DNA from: Pseudoflavitalea sp. G-6-1-2
Lineage (GTDB): Bacteria > Bacteroidota > Bacteroidia > Chitinophagales > Chitinophagaceae
Length of the DNA: 64,000 bases
NCBI RefSeq assembly: GCF_012927185.1
Contig: NZ_JABBGB010000003.1
Span: forward strand, 1,364,001-1,428,000
Reading direction: 5' to 3'
In this document: positions 26,177 through 34,893 of the stretch, one piece after another
Position numbering within the stretch: the first letter of the stretch is position 1
Layout: each line of letters opens with the position of its first letter
Notes under the pieces: model-generated
Databases searched by the model: none
What the model was told of the DNA's origin: nothing
What the model saw: only the letters and a program-made list of their open reading frames with translations
Position numbers and translations under genes: made by a program

Positions 26177-28091
26177 TTATTTTTTGTTCCGGAGAATGAT
26201 CTGCTCATTGAGCACATTCACCATTTTTTTATAGAATTCTTTCAACGTTGCATATTCCGCAGCTTCAAACACACTTCGGTTGAATTCGATCCGGAACAAT
26301 ACATTGAGCGTATTATTGTTGTACGTAATAAAACGGGTACAGCTGATGCCATTGCCGGGGGTGATCAAACGGGAATCCTTTGGAAGGCTCTCCGGTTCGA
26401 GGTCCGGCGGCAGTGTGATCATTTCCAGCAACTCCAGACTTTGATTTACGCCAAAATCCACATTGGTGAATCGGATATCCGAAATAAAGGGATTGGCTGT
26501 AAGACCCGTGAACAGGTTCAGTGAAAGCAATTTGTATTCAGCGCTCGCATTGATGGGAATCTGAAAATTGAATTTCTGCTCAAGCGGCAATGAATCGTTG
26601 TTGGCATTCAATACTGTGAAACTGTCTGTTTTTATTCCGGGATAATCGTTGGTGAAATAGTCTTCGAGTAATTTCTCTTTGCTCTTGTTAAGAGATCCAA
26701 CCCTGATCAATTTTCCATAATCATAACTTCTTGCAGTAGTTGCTCCGGTGAGAAGCCCTTCCTTGTCGAGAGACGCTACCACCACAATGCGGTTGCGATC
26801 CATGCGGTCGTCGTCGAGAGAAACGATGCCGCCCTTCTTTCTGTTCACTACAAATCCTTTGGTGTTCACTACTGCAGGCGGTATCAGATGTGGAGGGGTG
26901 TAGGATGCTGCTGCATCCAGCACATAGGCCTTATCTCCGATGATCACTCTGGCCATTACGTTGTTGAACTGATCGAGAAAAGGATATCCTTCCTTTACTT
27001 TTCCTACTTCACGGTCGCTAACCAGCATGGGATATACTTCCAGATCGGCAGCCTTCAGCAGATTGATCAGCAGCAGATTCACATCGCCGCTGCTTCCCAG
27101 TTTCTTAGACCATACTTCCTTGACGCCGTTGAGCGACCAGAAGGTTCTGGCATTGGCGAAAATATTCTTCTGAACATAACGATAGATCTTGCTCATGCGC
27201 TGGAACGGATCGCTGATGGCTTTGGCTTCATTGACGAGATCATCTGCGCCCGAAACATTCTTATTCAGTTGTCCGCCAAACTCAGGATAGCCCAGCAGTT
27301 CTTTTCCCAGATCTTCCCAGGTGGTCATGAATTTTGTTCTGCCACCGAATGTTCCCTGATAACCTGCCAGCTGAAATTCTACCCGCTGAATGTAATCTTT
27401 TGGAGCATCCATGAAGGGCTCGTCGCGCAGTGCAGCGATGTTCTTCATCTCGAAACAGATCCTTCCCGAATTCTTGTTGTTCTTTATGTCGATGGGGCAA
27501 TGATGGTGATTTGTACACCTGGTAAGCAAACTCCAGATTGGGCATTATTTCGAGATCGAAAGTGCTGAGCATGATGGGGAGGCTCGACTGAAATTTCCAG
27601 TCGTTCAGTCCATTGTAGTTTTTGGCAACAATGGTGTATTCGTATTCGAAAATGCTTCCTACGCGCACATCGGGGACGGCGAATTTTGCGATGGAAACCC
27701 TTTCGTTGATCTTCGATTTGAAAATAGCGGAGGAGGCCAGCTCTTTGGTGTCTTCAGCGCCGGAAGGAGATACATTGCGCACAATTGCCTTGATGCCTGA
27801 GATCTCTTCAAATTCATCTTTTGAATAGTAGGGGATCTCCACATTGCCCCGCTCGATACCTTTTGCTTTCAGAACCTTGATGCGGATTCTTCTTTTGGTA
27901 ATGAGGTTGCGGTCTTCGTTATGTGTGGTGTAAGCCTGATCGAAAATGATCACTGCTTCTGCTTCGGGATCGAACTCACAGATCTGCAGTTCTTTTTCGG
28001 TGGACAGAAATGTTCCGTACTCCGGCACCTTCGTCTGTGACATTGCGTTGCTCATCAGCAGGATAAGCGCGCAACAATACACGAATCTCAT
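26177..28091 (-). pseudogene. DUF3857 / transglutaminase-fold protein, split by a frameshift
   Basis: Two frames together make one paralogue of the gene at 22245-24215. The N-terminal part starts with ATG at 28091 (signal peptide MRFVYCCALILLMSNAMSQ, DUF3857 GSIFEYEYTIV) and runs off into an unrelated tail ending at 27282; the C-terminal part is open from about 27529 to 26177 (EMKNIAALRDEPFMDAPKDYIQRVEFQL, GSSGDVNLLLINLL, QFNNVMARV) but has only a TTG start. Matching to the paralogue puts the frame change within about 27445-27520, with roughly 13-16 codons missing, so a small deletion is likely. The transglutaminase Cys and His positions are Val and Asn, as in the sister gene. A sequencing error cannot be excluded. 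Confidence 0.82.
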
Positions 28092-28296
28092 AGATTTTTT
28101 TTTAGGAGTTAATGGCTGGTCCTATGTAAATGCACGATCAGTAAAAGCGGTTGGGAAACGGTGGTGAACAGCACGCGTGGCGATGCCCGTTATTGGTCAG
28201 TAAAGGAGAAGGGTGCATAGGGGGTTAATTTGCACAATATTAGTAAAAATTTGTGCAGCATTCAATACCGGCGGGGGCTAAGCCCAAAAAGAAAAG

Positions 28297-28815
28297 TTAT
28301 TGTTTTTTGAGCGCGGCGAGCACTTTCCGGCCGCGGCTGCGGAAGGCAGCTGTTTCTTCGTCCCAACGGTCTTTGATGATGAATGCCAGCTCGTCCCCGA
28401 TTTCAGGATATTTACCGCTCAGCTGATGCAACAGCGTGATAGAGAACGCCTTCACAGCCGCCGGAGCGGTGATGTCGGCCATCCAGTCGAAGCAGGCCGT
28501 CATTATTTCGCCGTGGTATTTTTCTGGGAGTGGCACATACTGCAGCAGCCGCAAGGTATTTCTGAGCACCGAATTGTGAACGCCGGGCTCCTTCATTTTT
28601 TGCATCAGTTTACCGTACCAGGGCTTCACTAGTTCCGGATGATTGATGCCGCAGATACGCATCGGCCATGCTGCGCGCTGGGTAACCCGGTACTCGCCTT
28701 TGAGAAAGAGGTTCATCAGATCGGCAAAGCGCTTTGGGTCTTTGCCGATATATTTTACGATGAGATCTGTTTGTTCTTTTGAATGTTTGGCAAGAATGGT
28801 CGACAGAAGATCCAT
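28297..28815 (-). CDS. HEAT/armadillo-like helical-repeat protein
   Basis: 172 residues, all-helical with no signal peptide. Regular amphipathic pairs (RFADLMNLFLKGEYRVTQRAAWPMRICG; LVKPWYGKLMQKMKEPGVHNSVLRNTLRLLQYV; VKAFSITLLHQLSGKYPEIGDELAFIIKDRW) look like HEAT-type repeats. Homologues in Bacteroidota are sometimes labelled adenylosuccinate lyase, but no lyase signature is present. It starts 3 bases after the glycosyltransferase stop, so it is probably translated from the same minus-strand transcript. Likely a small cytoplasmic binding scaffold. Confidence 0.65.
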   Translation of the reverse strand: MDLLSTILAKHSKEQTDLIVKYIGKDPKRFADLMNLFLKGEYRVTQRAAWPMRICGINHPELVKPWYGKLMQKMKEPGVHNSVLRNTLRLLQYVPLPEKYHGEIMTACFDWMADITAPAAVKAFSITLLHQLSGKYPEIGDELAFIIKDRWDEETAAFRSRGRKVLAALKKQ

Positions 28816-28818
28816 GCA

Positions 28819-29847
28819 TCAGCTATTTGCAAAGTCCAGTAATTTCTTTTTCAGTTTCGCACGTCTCTTTTCAGGGATCACAGATTTCAGCCAGAGTTTT
28901 ACCCGTCCGCTAAAACTGCTTCTCTGCTGCTGCAGCACATGCGCATTGTGTTTTTCCACGTAGTAGCAGCGGTAGGGGTTGGTTTGCAAATATCCTTCAT
29001 CCAGCACAATCTGCCTATAGGCCATGAACAATTCTTTGTTCAGTGGAAGATCGGCATCCGTATATCGGTCCTGCTGTTTGTGGAAAAGCAGTCCCTGCTT
29101 AATTCCCACGCTGCTGAAGTGATAGATGCTCAGCGGGAATTGCTCATTGATGAAGTATTGTCCGTTGTACTCACTGAGGGTTCTTTCCTGCAAATTCCAG
29201 TAAGCCACGTTGTAGCCGGGATGTTTCAGTACAAATACACTTTCGAAGAATACCGGAACCAGGTTAACCCATTTCTGGTCTACGAACAGTCCGCTTGGGA
29301 AATCGAAATAGCAGAAGTGACGGAGACGCTCACTCCACCAGTCGAGAAAAGCAGTGGTATTCGGTCCCTGACGAAGAGAGAGGAAACCAAGATTGAACGT
29401 ACCCGTTGAGAGATAAGAGATCTCTGTTGGGTTTTTGCCATCGAGCTGCATCGGATGCAGAATATGCGGCGTGAGCAGAATTTCATATTGCTGATGGCCT
29501 TGTTCGAGTTCTTCGAGACGGCGGTAGATGAGCATATCCGGATCGAGGAACGTAATGTATTCCGCGTCTGGATACTGTTTGAACAGGTGCTGAAAATAAA
29601 AAGGCTTGAGGGCCGTATTGAATTCAGCGATGCTGTATTTCAGCGCTATTTCTTCGAGGTCGGGAATACCTATCTGATCGCAGGGAAGAATGGTGAAACC
29701 TTCGTACCAATCTTTGAGCTGGTCGTCCATTTTATCTACCAGTCCGATAATGAAATGATAGTCGTTGCCGGTAGCAGCCAACGTTTTTCCCAATGCACGG
29801 GCGAGGCTCAGGTAGTTGTTGGAACAGATAGTGAATGCGATCTTCAT
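28819..29847 (-). CDS. GT-A-fold glycosyltransferase
   Basis: 342 residues, cytoplasmic. N-terminal Rossmann-like nucleotide-sugar region (MKIAFTICSNNYLSLARALGKTL) and the metal-binding DxD motif in ITFLDPDMLIYRRLEEL (Asp102, Asp104), resembling GT8-like enzymes. The middle part has STGTFNLGFLSLR and FVDQKWVNLVPVFF, as in enzymes that fold a sugar acceptor against the DxD site. It lies between a flippase and a helical-repeat protein on the same strand, a compact set for assembly and export of a surface glycan. Donor and acceptor sugars cannot be read from the sequence. Confidence 0.85.
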   Translation of the reverse strand: MKIAFTICSNNYLSLARALGKTLAATGNDYHFIIGLVDKMDDQLKDWYEGFTILPCDQIGIPDLEEIALKYSIAEFNTALKPFYFQHLFKQYPDAEYITFLDPDMLIYRRLEELEQGHQQYEILLTPHILHPMQLDGKNPTEISYLSTGTFNLGFLSLRQGPNTTAFLDWWSERLRHFCYFDFPSGLFVDQKWVNLVPVFFESVFVLKHPGYNVAYWNLQERTLSEYNGQYFINEQFPLSIYHFSSVGIKQGLLFHKQQDRYTDADLPLNKELFMAYRQIVLDEGYLQTNPYRCYYVEKHNAHVLQQQRSSFSGRVKLWLKSVIPEKRRAKLKKKLLDFANS

Positions 29848-29875
29848 ACAATCTAATTAATAAGTTGAATGGCTG

Positions 29876-31237
29876 TTATGCCGCTGGTTGTCTGATTAGT
29901 TTTTTTCTGAATGCCCAGATATCACGATAGCTCTGGATAGTGTACTTCACAATATTTTTTACTTCGAGCTGAATTTGTTTTTTCAATACAAAGTACATGA
30001 TGGCTCCGCCGATCACACTGTTGATCACAGTGGCATAAGCAGCGCCCATTCCTCCCCATTGCAGCAGGCAGAGCCAGGTGGTTACCAGGGCAATCACCAT
30101 CATTACGGCGCTGGTGTAAAAATTCACTACCGGCTTGCCGATGGCATCGAGCGTTGATCCGTACTGGTAGCCCAATGGTTTAACCAGACTGGTGAAAATA
30201 GTGATCTGCAATATGGGAATAGCTTCGTAATAATTGGGGCTCGCTATAACGTAAATGATCAGTTTCGGAAACAGAAAAATGAACAGCGTAATAGGGATAA
30301 TGATGGCGAGAATTGTACCCACCATTCTTTCAAAATAGTATTTCACTTTCGCCATTCCATGTTCTTCCATGCTCTCCACATTCTTGGGGAACAATACATC
30401 GGCAGCGGCCAGCGACGGCACGTCGATCATATTATTGATGCGCGCCACCGTGTTGTAATAACTCACGTATTGCTTGCCCACAGCAGCACTCAGCGTATTG
30501 GCCGTAATGAAGTGATCGAAGCTTCGCGTAACGTTCGAACAAAGATTGGTTCCGAAAATATATTTGCCGAAATGGAACATCCGGATGATGATGCTCTTTT
30601 CGTAATGGAATTTTTTAACCAGATAAGACCTTGCCGGCAGATACAGCAATATGGTTCCGGCAATGAGTGATATCACCTGCAACAGCAGCAGGTTCATTAG
30701 CGTAAACTGATGAGGGTAGAAGAAATACAACACCACAATGCCAATAAAAAAACTTCCCTGTCTGATGAAGTAAGCCCAGAATATCTGCTGAAACTGATAC
30801 CTCGCCTGCAGCAATATTTCAAAGTGATTGAAAGGGATCAGCAATACAATGAACGCTGCACTCCAATGCAGCAATGGCACAAGGGATGGCGATTTGAGCA
30901 TGCCGCCGATCACTCCGCCTCCAACTACCAGCGCAATCAATGCAATGGCGGAGAAAAGCAGATTGATCACCAACGAAGATGATTGCACGGCATATTTCTT
31001 CTCAGCATATTCGTTTAAGCTGAGGAATTTGATGGTAGGATTGCGCAGCAAACCCTGTTTGATGGTTTCAAACAGTGAGAGGATAGTGAGGTAGAGCGCC
31101 CACACGGCATTCACTTCTTTATCGAGCCCGCGTACGAGCACCATATAGGCCACTGCGCCAAAAAAGAACAGCGAAAACCGCTGTAACAGTGTATAAAAAA
31201 TAGAATGCAGCCAAAATGACGATTTCAACAGTTTCAA
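29876..31237 (-). CDS. polysaccharide/oligosaccharide flippase (MOP superfamily)
   Basis: 453 residues, about 12-14 membrane helices, no soluble domain. The N terminus (SSFWLHSIFYTLLQRFSLFFFGAVAYMVLVRGLD) and the paired-helix layout match Wzx-type lipid-linked oligosaccharide flippases. The start is not ATG: the first in-frame initiation codon giving a full first helix is TTG at 31237; the first ATG (Met32) would remove that helix. The ATG three bases upstream is out of frame. It would move lipid-linked sugars across the inner membrane, with the adjacent glycosyltransferase building the glycan. No polymerase is seen here. Confidence 0.87.
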   Translation of the reverse strand: MKLLKSSFWLHSIFYTLLQRFSLFFFGAVAYMVLVRGLDKEVNAVWALYLTILSLFETIKQGLLRNPTIKFLSLNEYAEKKYAVQSSSLVINLLFSAIALIALVVGGGVIGGMLKSPSLVPLLHWSAAFIVLLIPFNHFEILLQARYQFQQIFWAYFIRQGSFFIGIVVLYFFYPHQFTLMNLLLLQVISLIAGTILLYLPARSYLVKKFHYEKSIIIRMFHFGKYIFGTNLCSNVTRSFDHFITANTLSAAVGKQYVSYYNTVARINNMIDVPSLAAADVLFPKNVESMEEHGMAKVKYYFERMVGTILAIIIPITLFIFLFPKLIIYVIASPNYYEAIPILQITIFTSLVKPLGYQYGSTLDAIGKPVVNFYTSAVMMVIALVTTWLCLLQWGGMGAAYATVINSVIGGAIMYFVLKKQIQLEVKNIVKYTIQSYRDIWAFRKKLIRQPAA

Positions 31238-31471
31238 GGCATAAGCTTTGGGGCGTAGAATGGTTTCGCAATGTTTGCTTTAAGAAAACGGGCTACATCA
31301 TAAATTATTGGATGGGGAGGATATCAGGATGGATATGGGATGAGGATCTTTCTTTTACGCCCGATTTTGTAAATGAATTCCCGGCAATATTACGATATTT
31401 TGCCGTAACCTGCAATGGGGTCTGTGGAGGGGGGCATTTATTGCTTAATTTAGTTTCCCAAATCTTCTTCC

Positions 31472-32380
31472 ATGAAAAAGTGCTGTTTGATTATTGCATT
31501 GCTGATAATCTTGTTCGCATCCTGCTCACGCCCTGCAAAACCTGCCGTTGTATTTCAATCGGACTTTGGATTAAAAGACGGAGCTGTCAGCGCCATGAAA
31601 GGTGTAGCGAGTGGCGTATCTCCTGAACTCAAACTCTACGATCTCACACACGAAATCCCTGCTTACAATATCTGGGAAGCCGCATACCGGCTCGAACAAA
31701 CCGCAGCGTACTGGCCGAAGGGAACCGTATTTGTATCGGTAGTGGATCCCGGTGTTGGTACCGTCAGAAAATCGGTAGTGATGTTATCCAAATCAGGACA
31801 TTACTTCGTTACACCAGATAACGGCACACTTACACTTGTAGCAAAATCGATGGGCATTGCAGCCGTCCGCGAAATCGATGAAGCTGTAAACCGCCGCAGT
31901 CAATCCAATCAATCCTATACTTTTCACGGACGCGATGTATACGCATTCACCGGCGCCAGACTGGCTGCCGGCGTAATTTCATTTGAACAGGTAGGAAAAC
32001 AACTACCCGATACCGTTATCAGCATTCCTTTTCAGCAGGCCGCTAAAAACGGAAATCAGCTTTCCGGCATGATACCGGTGCTGGATGTGCAATACGGCAA
32101 TATCTGGACGAACATTCCTGACAGCCTGCTGCACAGCCTGGGTGTAAAAGCCGGTGATTCTTTACAGGTGCAGCTGCTGCATAAGGACAGTCTCGTTTTC
32201 AATCAACCCATACCTTTTGTGCATACTTTCGGAGATGTGCCCGAAGGAAATGTGATGGCTTACATCAACAGCCTGATGCAATTCTCCGTTGCCATCAACA
32301 TGGGCAATTTCGCATCCCACTATCAAATCGGTTCCGGACCTCACTGGAAGGTGAAAGTGGAAAAGGCTTCAGTTAAATAG
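31472..32380 (+). CDS. SAM hydrolase / SAM hydroxide adenosyltransferase-family lipoprotein
   Basis: 302 residues. The DUF62 family breaks S-adenosylmethionine to adenosine and methionine using water or halide. Family blocks: QSDFGLKDGAVSAMKG (Asp31), VDPGVGTVRKSVV (Asp92, Arg99), TPDNGTL, YTFHGRDVYAFTGARLA (His152). The Asp-Arg-His triad has the spacing known from the archaeal enzyme (7 residues Asp to Arg). Unlike the usual cytosolic enzyme, this one begins MKKCCLIIALLIILFASCSRP, a type II signal peptide with lipid Cys18, so the catalytic domain should sit outside the cytoplasm. No lipoprotein-export motif is obvious after the Cys. Its substrate pool is therefore unclear. Confidence 0.85.
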   Translation: MKKCCLIIALLIILFASCSRPAKPAVVFQSDFGLKDGAVSAMKGVASGVSPELKLYDLTHEIPAYNIWEAAYRLEQTAAYWPKGTVFVSVVDPGVGTVRKSVVMLSKSGHYFVTPDNGTLTLVAKSMGIAAVREIDEAVNRRSQSNQSYTFHGRDVYAFTGARLAAGVISFEQVGKQLPDTVISIPFQQAAKNGNQLSGMIPVLDVQYGNIWTNIPDSLLHSLGVKAGDSLQVQLLHKDSLVFNQPIPFVHTFGDVPEGNVMAYINSLMQFSVAINMGNFASHYQIGSGPHWKVKVEKASVK

Positions 32381-32409
32381 CAGGTCTCGTGAATGATTGA
32401 TGTTTTTTC

Positions 32410-32796
32410 GCCGGAGAAAGATATGCTGATCAGGTCTGAAAAATATGCCGGCCAGCATTGTATCTCCGATGGAACTTAAGGTAGGTAGGATGGGGCTGTA
32501 GTGCTATGCTGATCTTTCGTGCAACATATTTTAAGGACCTGATCAGCATATCTTTCTCCGGCCTGGCTCGCTGATAGTGCAGCTTTTCCGGACTTCAGCA
32601 ATAATATTTCAGCTGCACTTTCACGGAGCAGGCCAGGGCGGCGGAGGTATTGGAAAACTGCCCTTGAAATGTGTTGCACAAAAGCGTGGCTTTGTACCAA
32701 CGCTCAATGCTGCCAACGGTAGTCTTCATCGGAGATACAACTCTGCCGGGCACATTTCGCGGCATGTTTTTCAATGCCTCCGACGCCCGGCCGGTG
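32410..32796. repeat. compound inverted-repeat element with crossing and nested arms
   Basis: The gap between the SAM hydrolase lipoprotein and SMUG2 holds several long inverted repeats. Crossing pair: 32410-32436 with 32536-32562, 27 of 27 bases complementary. Nested set: 32437-32451 with 32759-32773 (13/15), 32458-32471 with 32727-32740 (14/14), 32519-32536 with 32662-32679 (16/18), and 32562-32584 with 32611-32637. The 47-base stretches between arms (32472-32518 and 32680-32726) also pair at 25/47 plus 7 G.U. Mismatches in the near-perfect arms are all U.G pairs in a plus-strand RNA. It might be a structured RNA, a MITE-like element or an inverted duplication. Confidence 0.82.
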
Positions 32797-32799
32797 AGA

Positions 32800-33483
32800 T
32801 CATCCCCGCAACTTCTCTACATAGACTTCCGCAAAATGCGGGATCTGCTTTCTTCTGTACTGCATCACCCAGCGCGGATGCGGCAATGGAATGATCTCCT
32901 TGAAGAAGCCATGCTGTTTATTCAGCTTCTGAAATATTTTGAAATTGGTGCCTTCACCCAAACAAAAACAGGTGTCGCTGTCTGAACGGATATTGCGTTG
33001 CTGCGTTCGGATGGTATCAATTATGAATGGTTCGCTGGCTTTCAGCAATTCTTTATCATCATAATAATTAAGGTTGAGACCATTTTTTGTGAATCCGAGC
33101 GGAGAGAGTGCCGTTATAAAAAAGTTGTTGTAGAAGGCAGTTGCTCCACCGTATAATTTAATCACTTCGTAGATAAAAATGGAGCTTAGCTCGGCTTTTT
33201 TGGGCATATCGTTTGGAATTGCGCAATCGATTTCGAGGCGTATCGGGTCTGTGAATGGAACTCCGGTTACACCACCTCCAAAGCGTCCGGGATTGATGCC
33301 GAAGATAAATTTTCTCGGATGGGTATCGTTGTAGAATTTGTTGTAGAAGCGTGTTGCCAATTCGCTGGAAGCCTCATCTGCAAAGGGATTCATAATCTCT
33401 ACTCCTTCGGGCATCGCGAAGTTTGGTTGCAGATTTTTGTAGAAATTGAGTATCGCATACGATTGCGTAAGTTTTGTTGTCAT
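32800..33483 (-). CDS. SMUG2-type uracil-DNA glycosylase family protein
   Basis: 227 residues from the ATG at 33483; an in-frame TTG at 33501 is less likely. It contains IFGINPGRFGGGVTGVPFTDPIRL, which matches the water-activating/uracil-binding loop of SMUG-like enzymes, and the C-terminal IPLPHPRWVMQY, the HP[SR]P-type DNA-intercalation loop. This is the SMUG2 branch known from Bacteroidota such as Pedobacter; it should remove uracil or related lesions from DNA. It is divergent from the GH109-like gene (62 bases between starts) and its stop lies at the edge of the inverted-repeat element. A candidate -7 box TAAATTTG on the minus strand lies at 33533-33540. Confidence 0.85.
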   Translation of the reverse strand: MTTKLTQSYAILNFYKNLQPNFAMPEGVEIMNPFADEASSELATRFYNKFYNDTHPRKFIFGINPGRFGGGVTGVPFTDPIRLEIDCAIPNDMPKKAELSSIFIYEVIKLYGGATAFYNNFFITALSPLGFTKNGLNLNYYDDKELLKASEPFIIDTIRTQQRNIRSDSDTCFCLGEGTNFKIFQKLNKQHGFFKEIIPLPHPRWVMQYRRKQIPHFAEVYVEKLRG

Positions 33484-33545
33484 GGCGTTGGTTTTACTCA
33501 AATTTGGCTATTATTGCTGCCTACAATTTATACAAATTTAACAGC

Positions 33546-34889
33546 ATGGATCGCAGATCATTTGTAAGGAATACCGGGATAGCTACCGCTGGGTTTGCTT
33601 TCCTTCCTTCGTCGCAGTTGTTTGCACAGCAACAGATAATCAGGATTGGAATGATAGGAGTAGGACTGAGAGGACAGAACCACCTCAGCAATCTGCTGCG
33701 CAGAAAAGATGTGAACATCACCGCTATCTGCGATATCGACGATAACATGCTGCAACGTTCACTCGATATTTTCAAAAAAGCCGGCAAGGCCGAACCAAAA
33801 ATATTCAAAGGCGATCCGTTTGCATGGAAGAAGTTGCTGGAGATGAAAGAGCTCGATGCGGTGATTATTTCCACACCATGGGAATGGCATACGCAGATGA
33901 TTGTAGGATCTGTCGAAGCCGGGATCAAATATGTAGGTACCGAAGTAATGCTCGGCATCACACTCGAAGATCACTGGGAAGTGGTGCGCGCTGCTGAGAA
34001 GCACAAAGCACAGGTGATGATGCTCGAAAATGTTTGCTACCGCCGCGATGTAATGGCTGTACTGAACATGGTTCGTCAGGGAATTTTCGGTGAGATCATT
34101 CACCTGCAGGGCGGCTACCAGCACGATCTTCGTGGTATCAAACTCAACGACGGAACCAGCAACAAAGAAGGGGTGGAGTTCGGTGAGAAAGGATATTCTG
34201 AAGCAAAATGGAGAACCAATCACTCCGTGCATCGCAATGGCGATCTCTATCCTACGCATGGTATCGGACCTGTTGCACAGATGATCAACATCAATCGCGG
34301 CAACCGTTTCATCTCATTGAGCTCATTCTCCACAAAAGCGCGTGGACTGCATAACTACATCGTAGATCACGGAGGCGCGCAACATCCGAATGCAAAAGTT
34401 GAATTCAAATTGGGTGATGTTGTAACCACTATGATCAACTGCGCAAACGGCGAAACCATTTTGTTGCAGCACGATACCAATCTTCCACGCCCATATTCAC
34501 TCGGCTTCAGAGTGCAGGGTACAAAAGGATTGTGGATGGATCTCAACGACAGCATCTATCTCGAAGGCACCAGCCCGAAAGGACATACATGGGAGTCTGC
34601 CGATCCATACCTGGCGAAGTTCGATCACCCGCTCTGGGCGCGCTGGAGCAAAGAAACAGAAGGGGCTGGTCATGGAGGAATGGACTTCTTTGTGTTGCAT
34701 GCTTTCGTAGAAGCCATCAAACGAAAAACCGCTACACCGCTCGATGTATATGATGCAGCAGCATGGAGCGCCATCACACCGCTCAGTGAAACCAGCATCG
34801 AAAGGGGCAACACCGTTGAGTTCCCCGACTTCACCAGCGGACAGTGGATGTACAGGAAAAATGATTTTGCAGTGAACGACCAATTTTGA
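33546..34889 (+). CDS. GH109-like NAD-dependent glycosidase (Gfo/Idh/MocA fold), Tat-exported
   Basis: 447 residues from the ATG at 33546; an earlier in-frame start at 33474 would place an odd peptide before the signal. The N terminus MDRRSFVRNTGIATAGFAFLP is a twin-arginine signal. The Rossmann NAD fold follows (RIGMIGVGLRGQNHLSNLL, ICDID). Characteristic GH109 stretches are present: PWEWHTQMIV, MLENVCYRRDVMAVLNMVR, GYQHDLRGIKLNDG and NGDLYPTHGIGP. GH109 enzymes use a bound NAD+ redox cycle to hydrolyse alpha-N-acetylgalactosaminides, and Tat export of a folded cofactor-loaded enzyme fits. A simple oxidoreductase remains possible. The kinase gene downstream starts 4 bases after its stop. Confidence 0.85.
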   Translation: MDRRSFVRNTGIATAGFAFLPSSQLFAQQQIIRIGMIGVGLRGQNHLSNLLRRKDVNITAICDIDDNMLQRSLDIFKKAGKAEPKIFKGDPFAWKKLLEMKELDAVIISTPWEWHTQMIVGSVEAGIKYVGTEVMLGITLEDHWEVVRAAEKHKAQVMMLENVCYRRDVMAVLNMVRQGIFGEIIHLQGGYQHDLRGIKLNDGTSNKEGVEFGEKGYSEAKWRTNHSVHRNGDLYPTHGIGPVAQMININRGNRFISLSSFSTKARGLHNYIVDHGGAQHPNAKVEFKLGDVVTTMINCANGETILLQHDTNLPRPYSLGFRVQGTKGLWMDLNDSIYLEGTSPKGHTWESADPYLAKFDHPLWARWSKETEGAGHGGMDFFVLHAFVEAIKRKTATPLDVYDAAAWSAITPLSETSIERGNTVEFPDFTSGQWMYRKNDFAVNDQF

Positions 34890-34893
34890 TCCG

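Noticed and set aside
32476-32985. Small open frames in and next to the inverted-repeat element
   Set aside because: They are mirror images produced by the inverted arms (HISR.VFQ.LRRP on both strands) and lack starts or families.
33474-33545. Longer N terminus for the GH109-like gene
   Set aside because: It would put a non-signal peptide in front of a clear twin-arginine signal; the ATG at 33546 fits much better.
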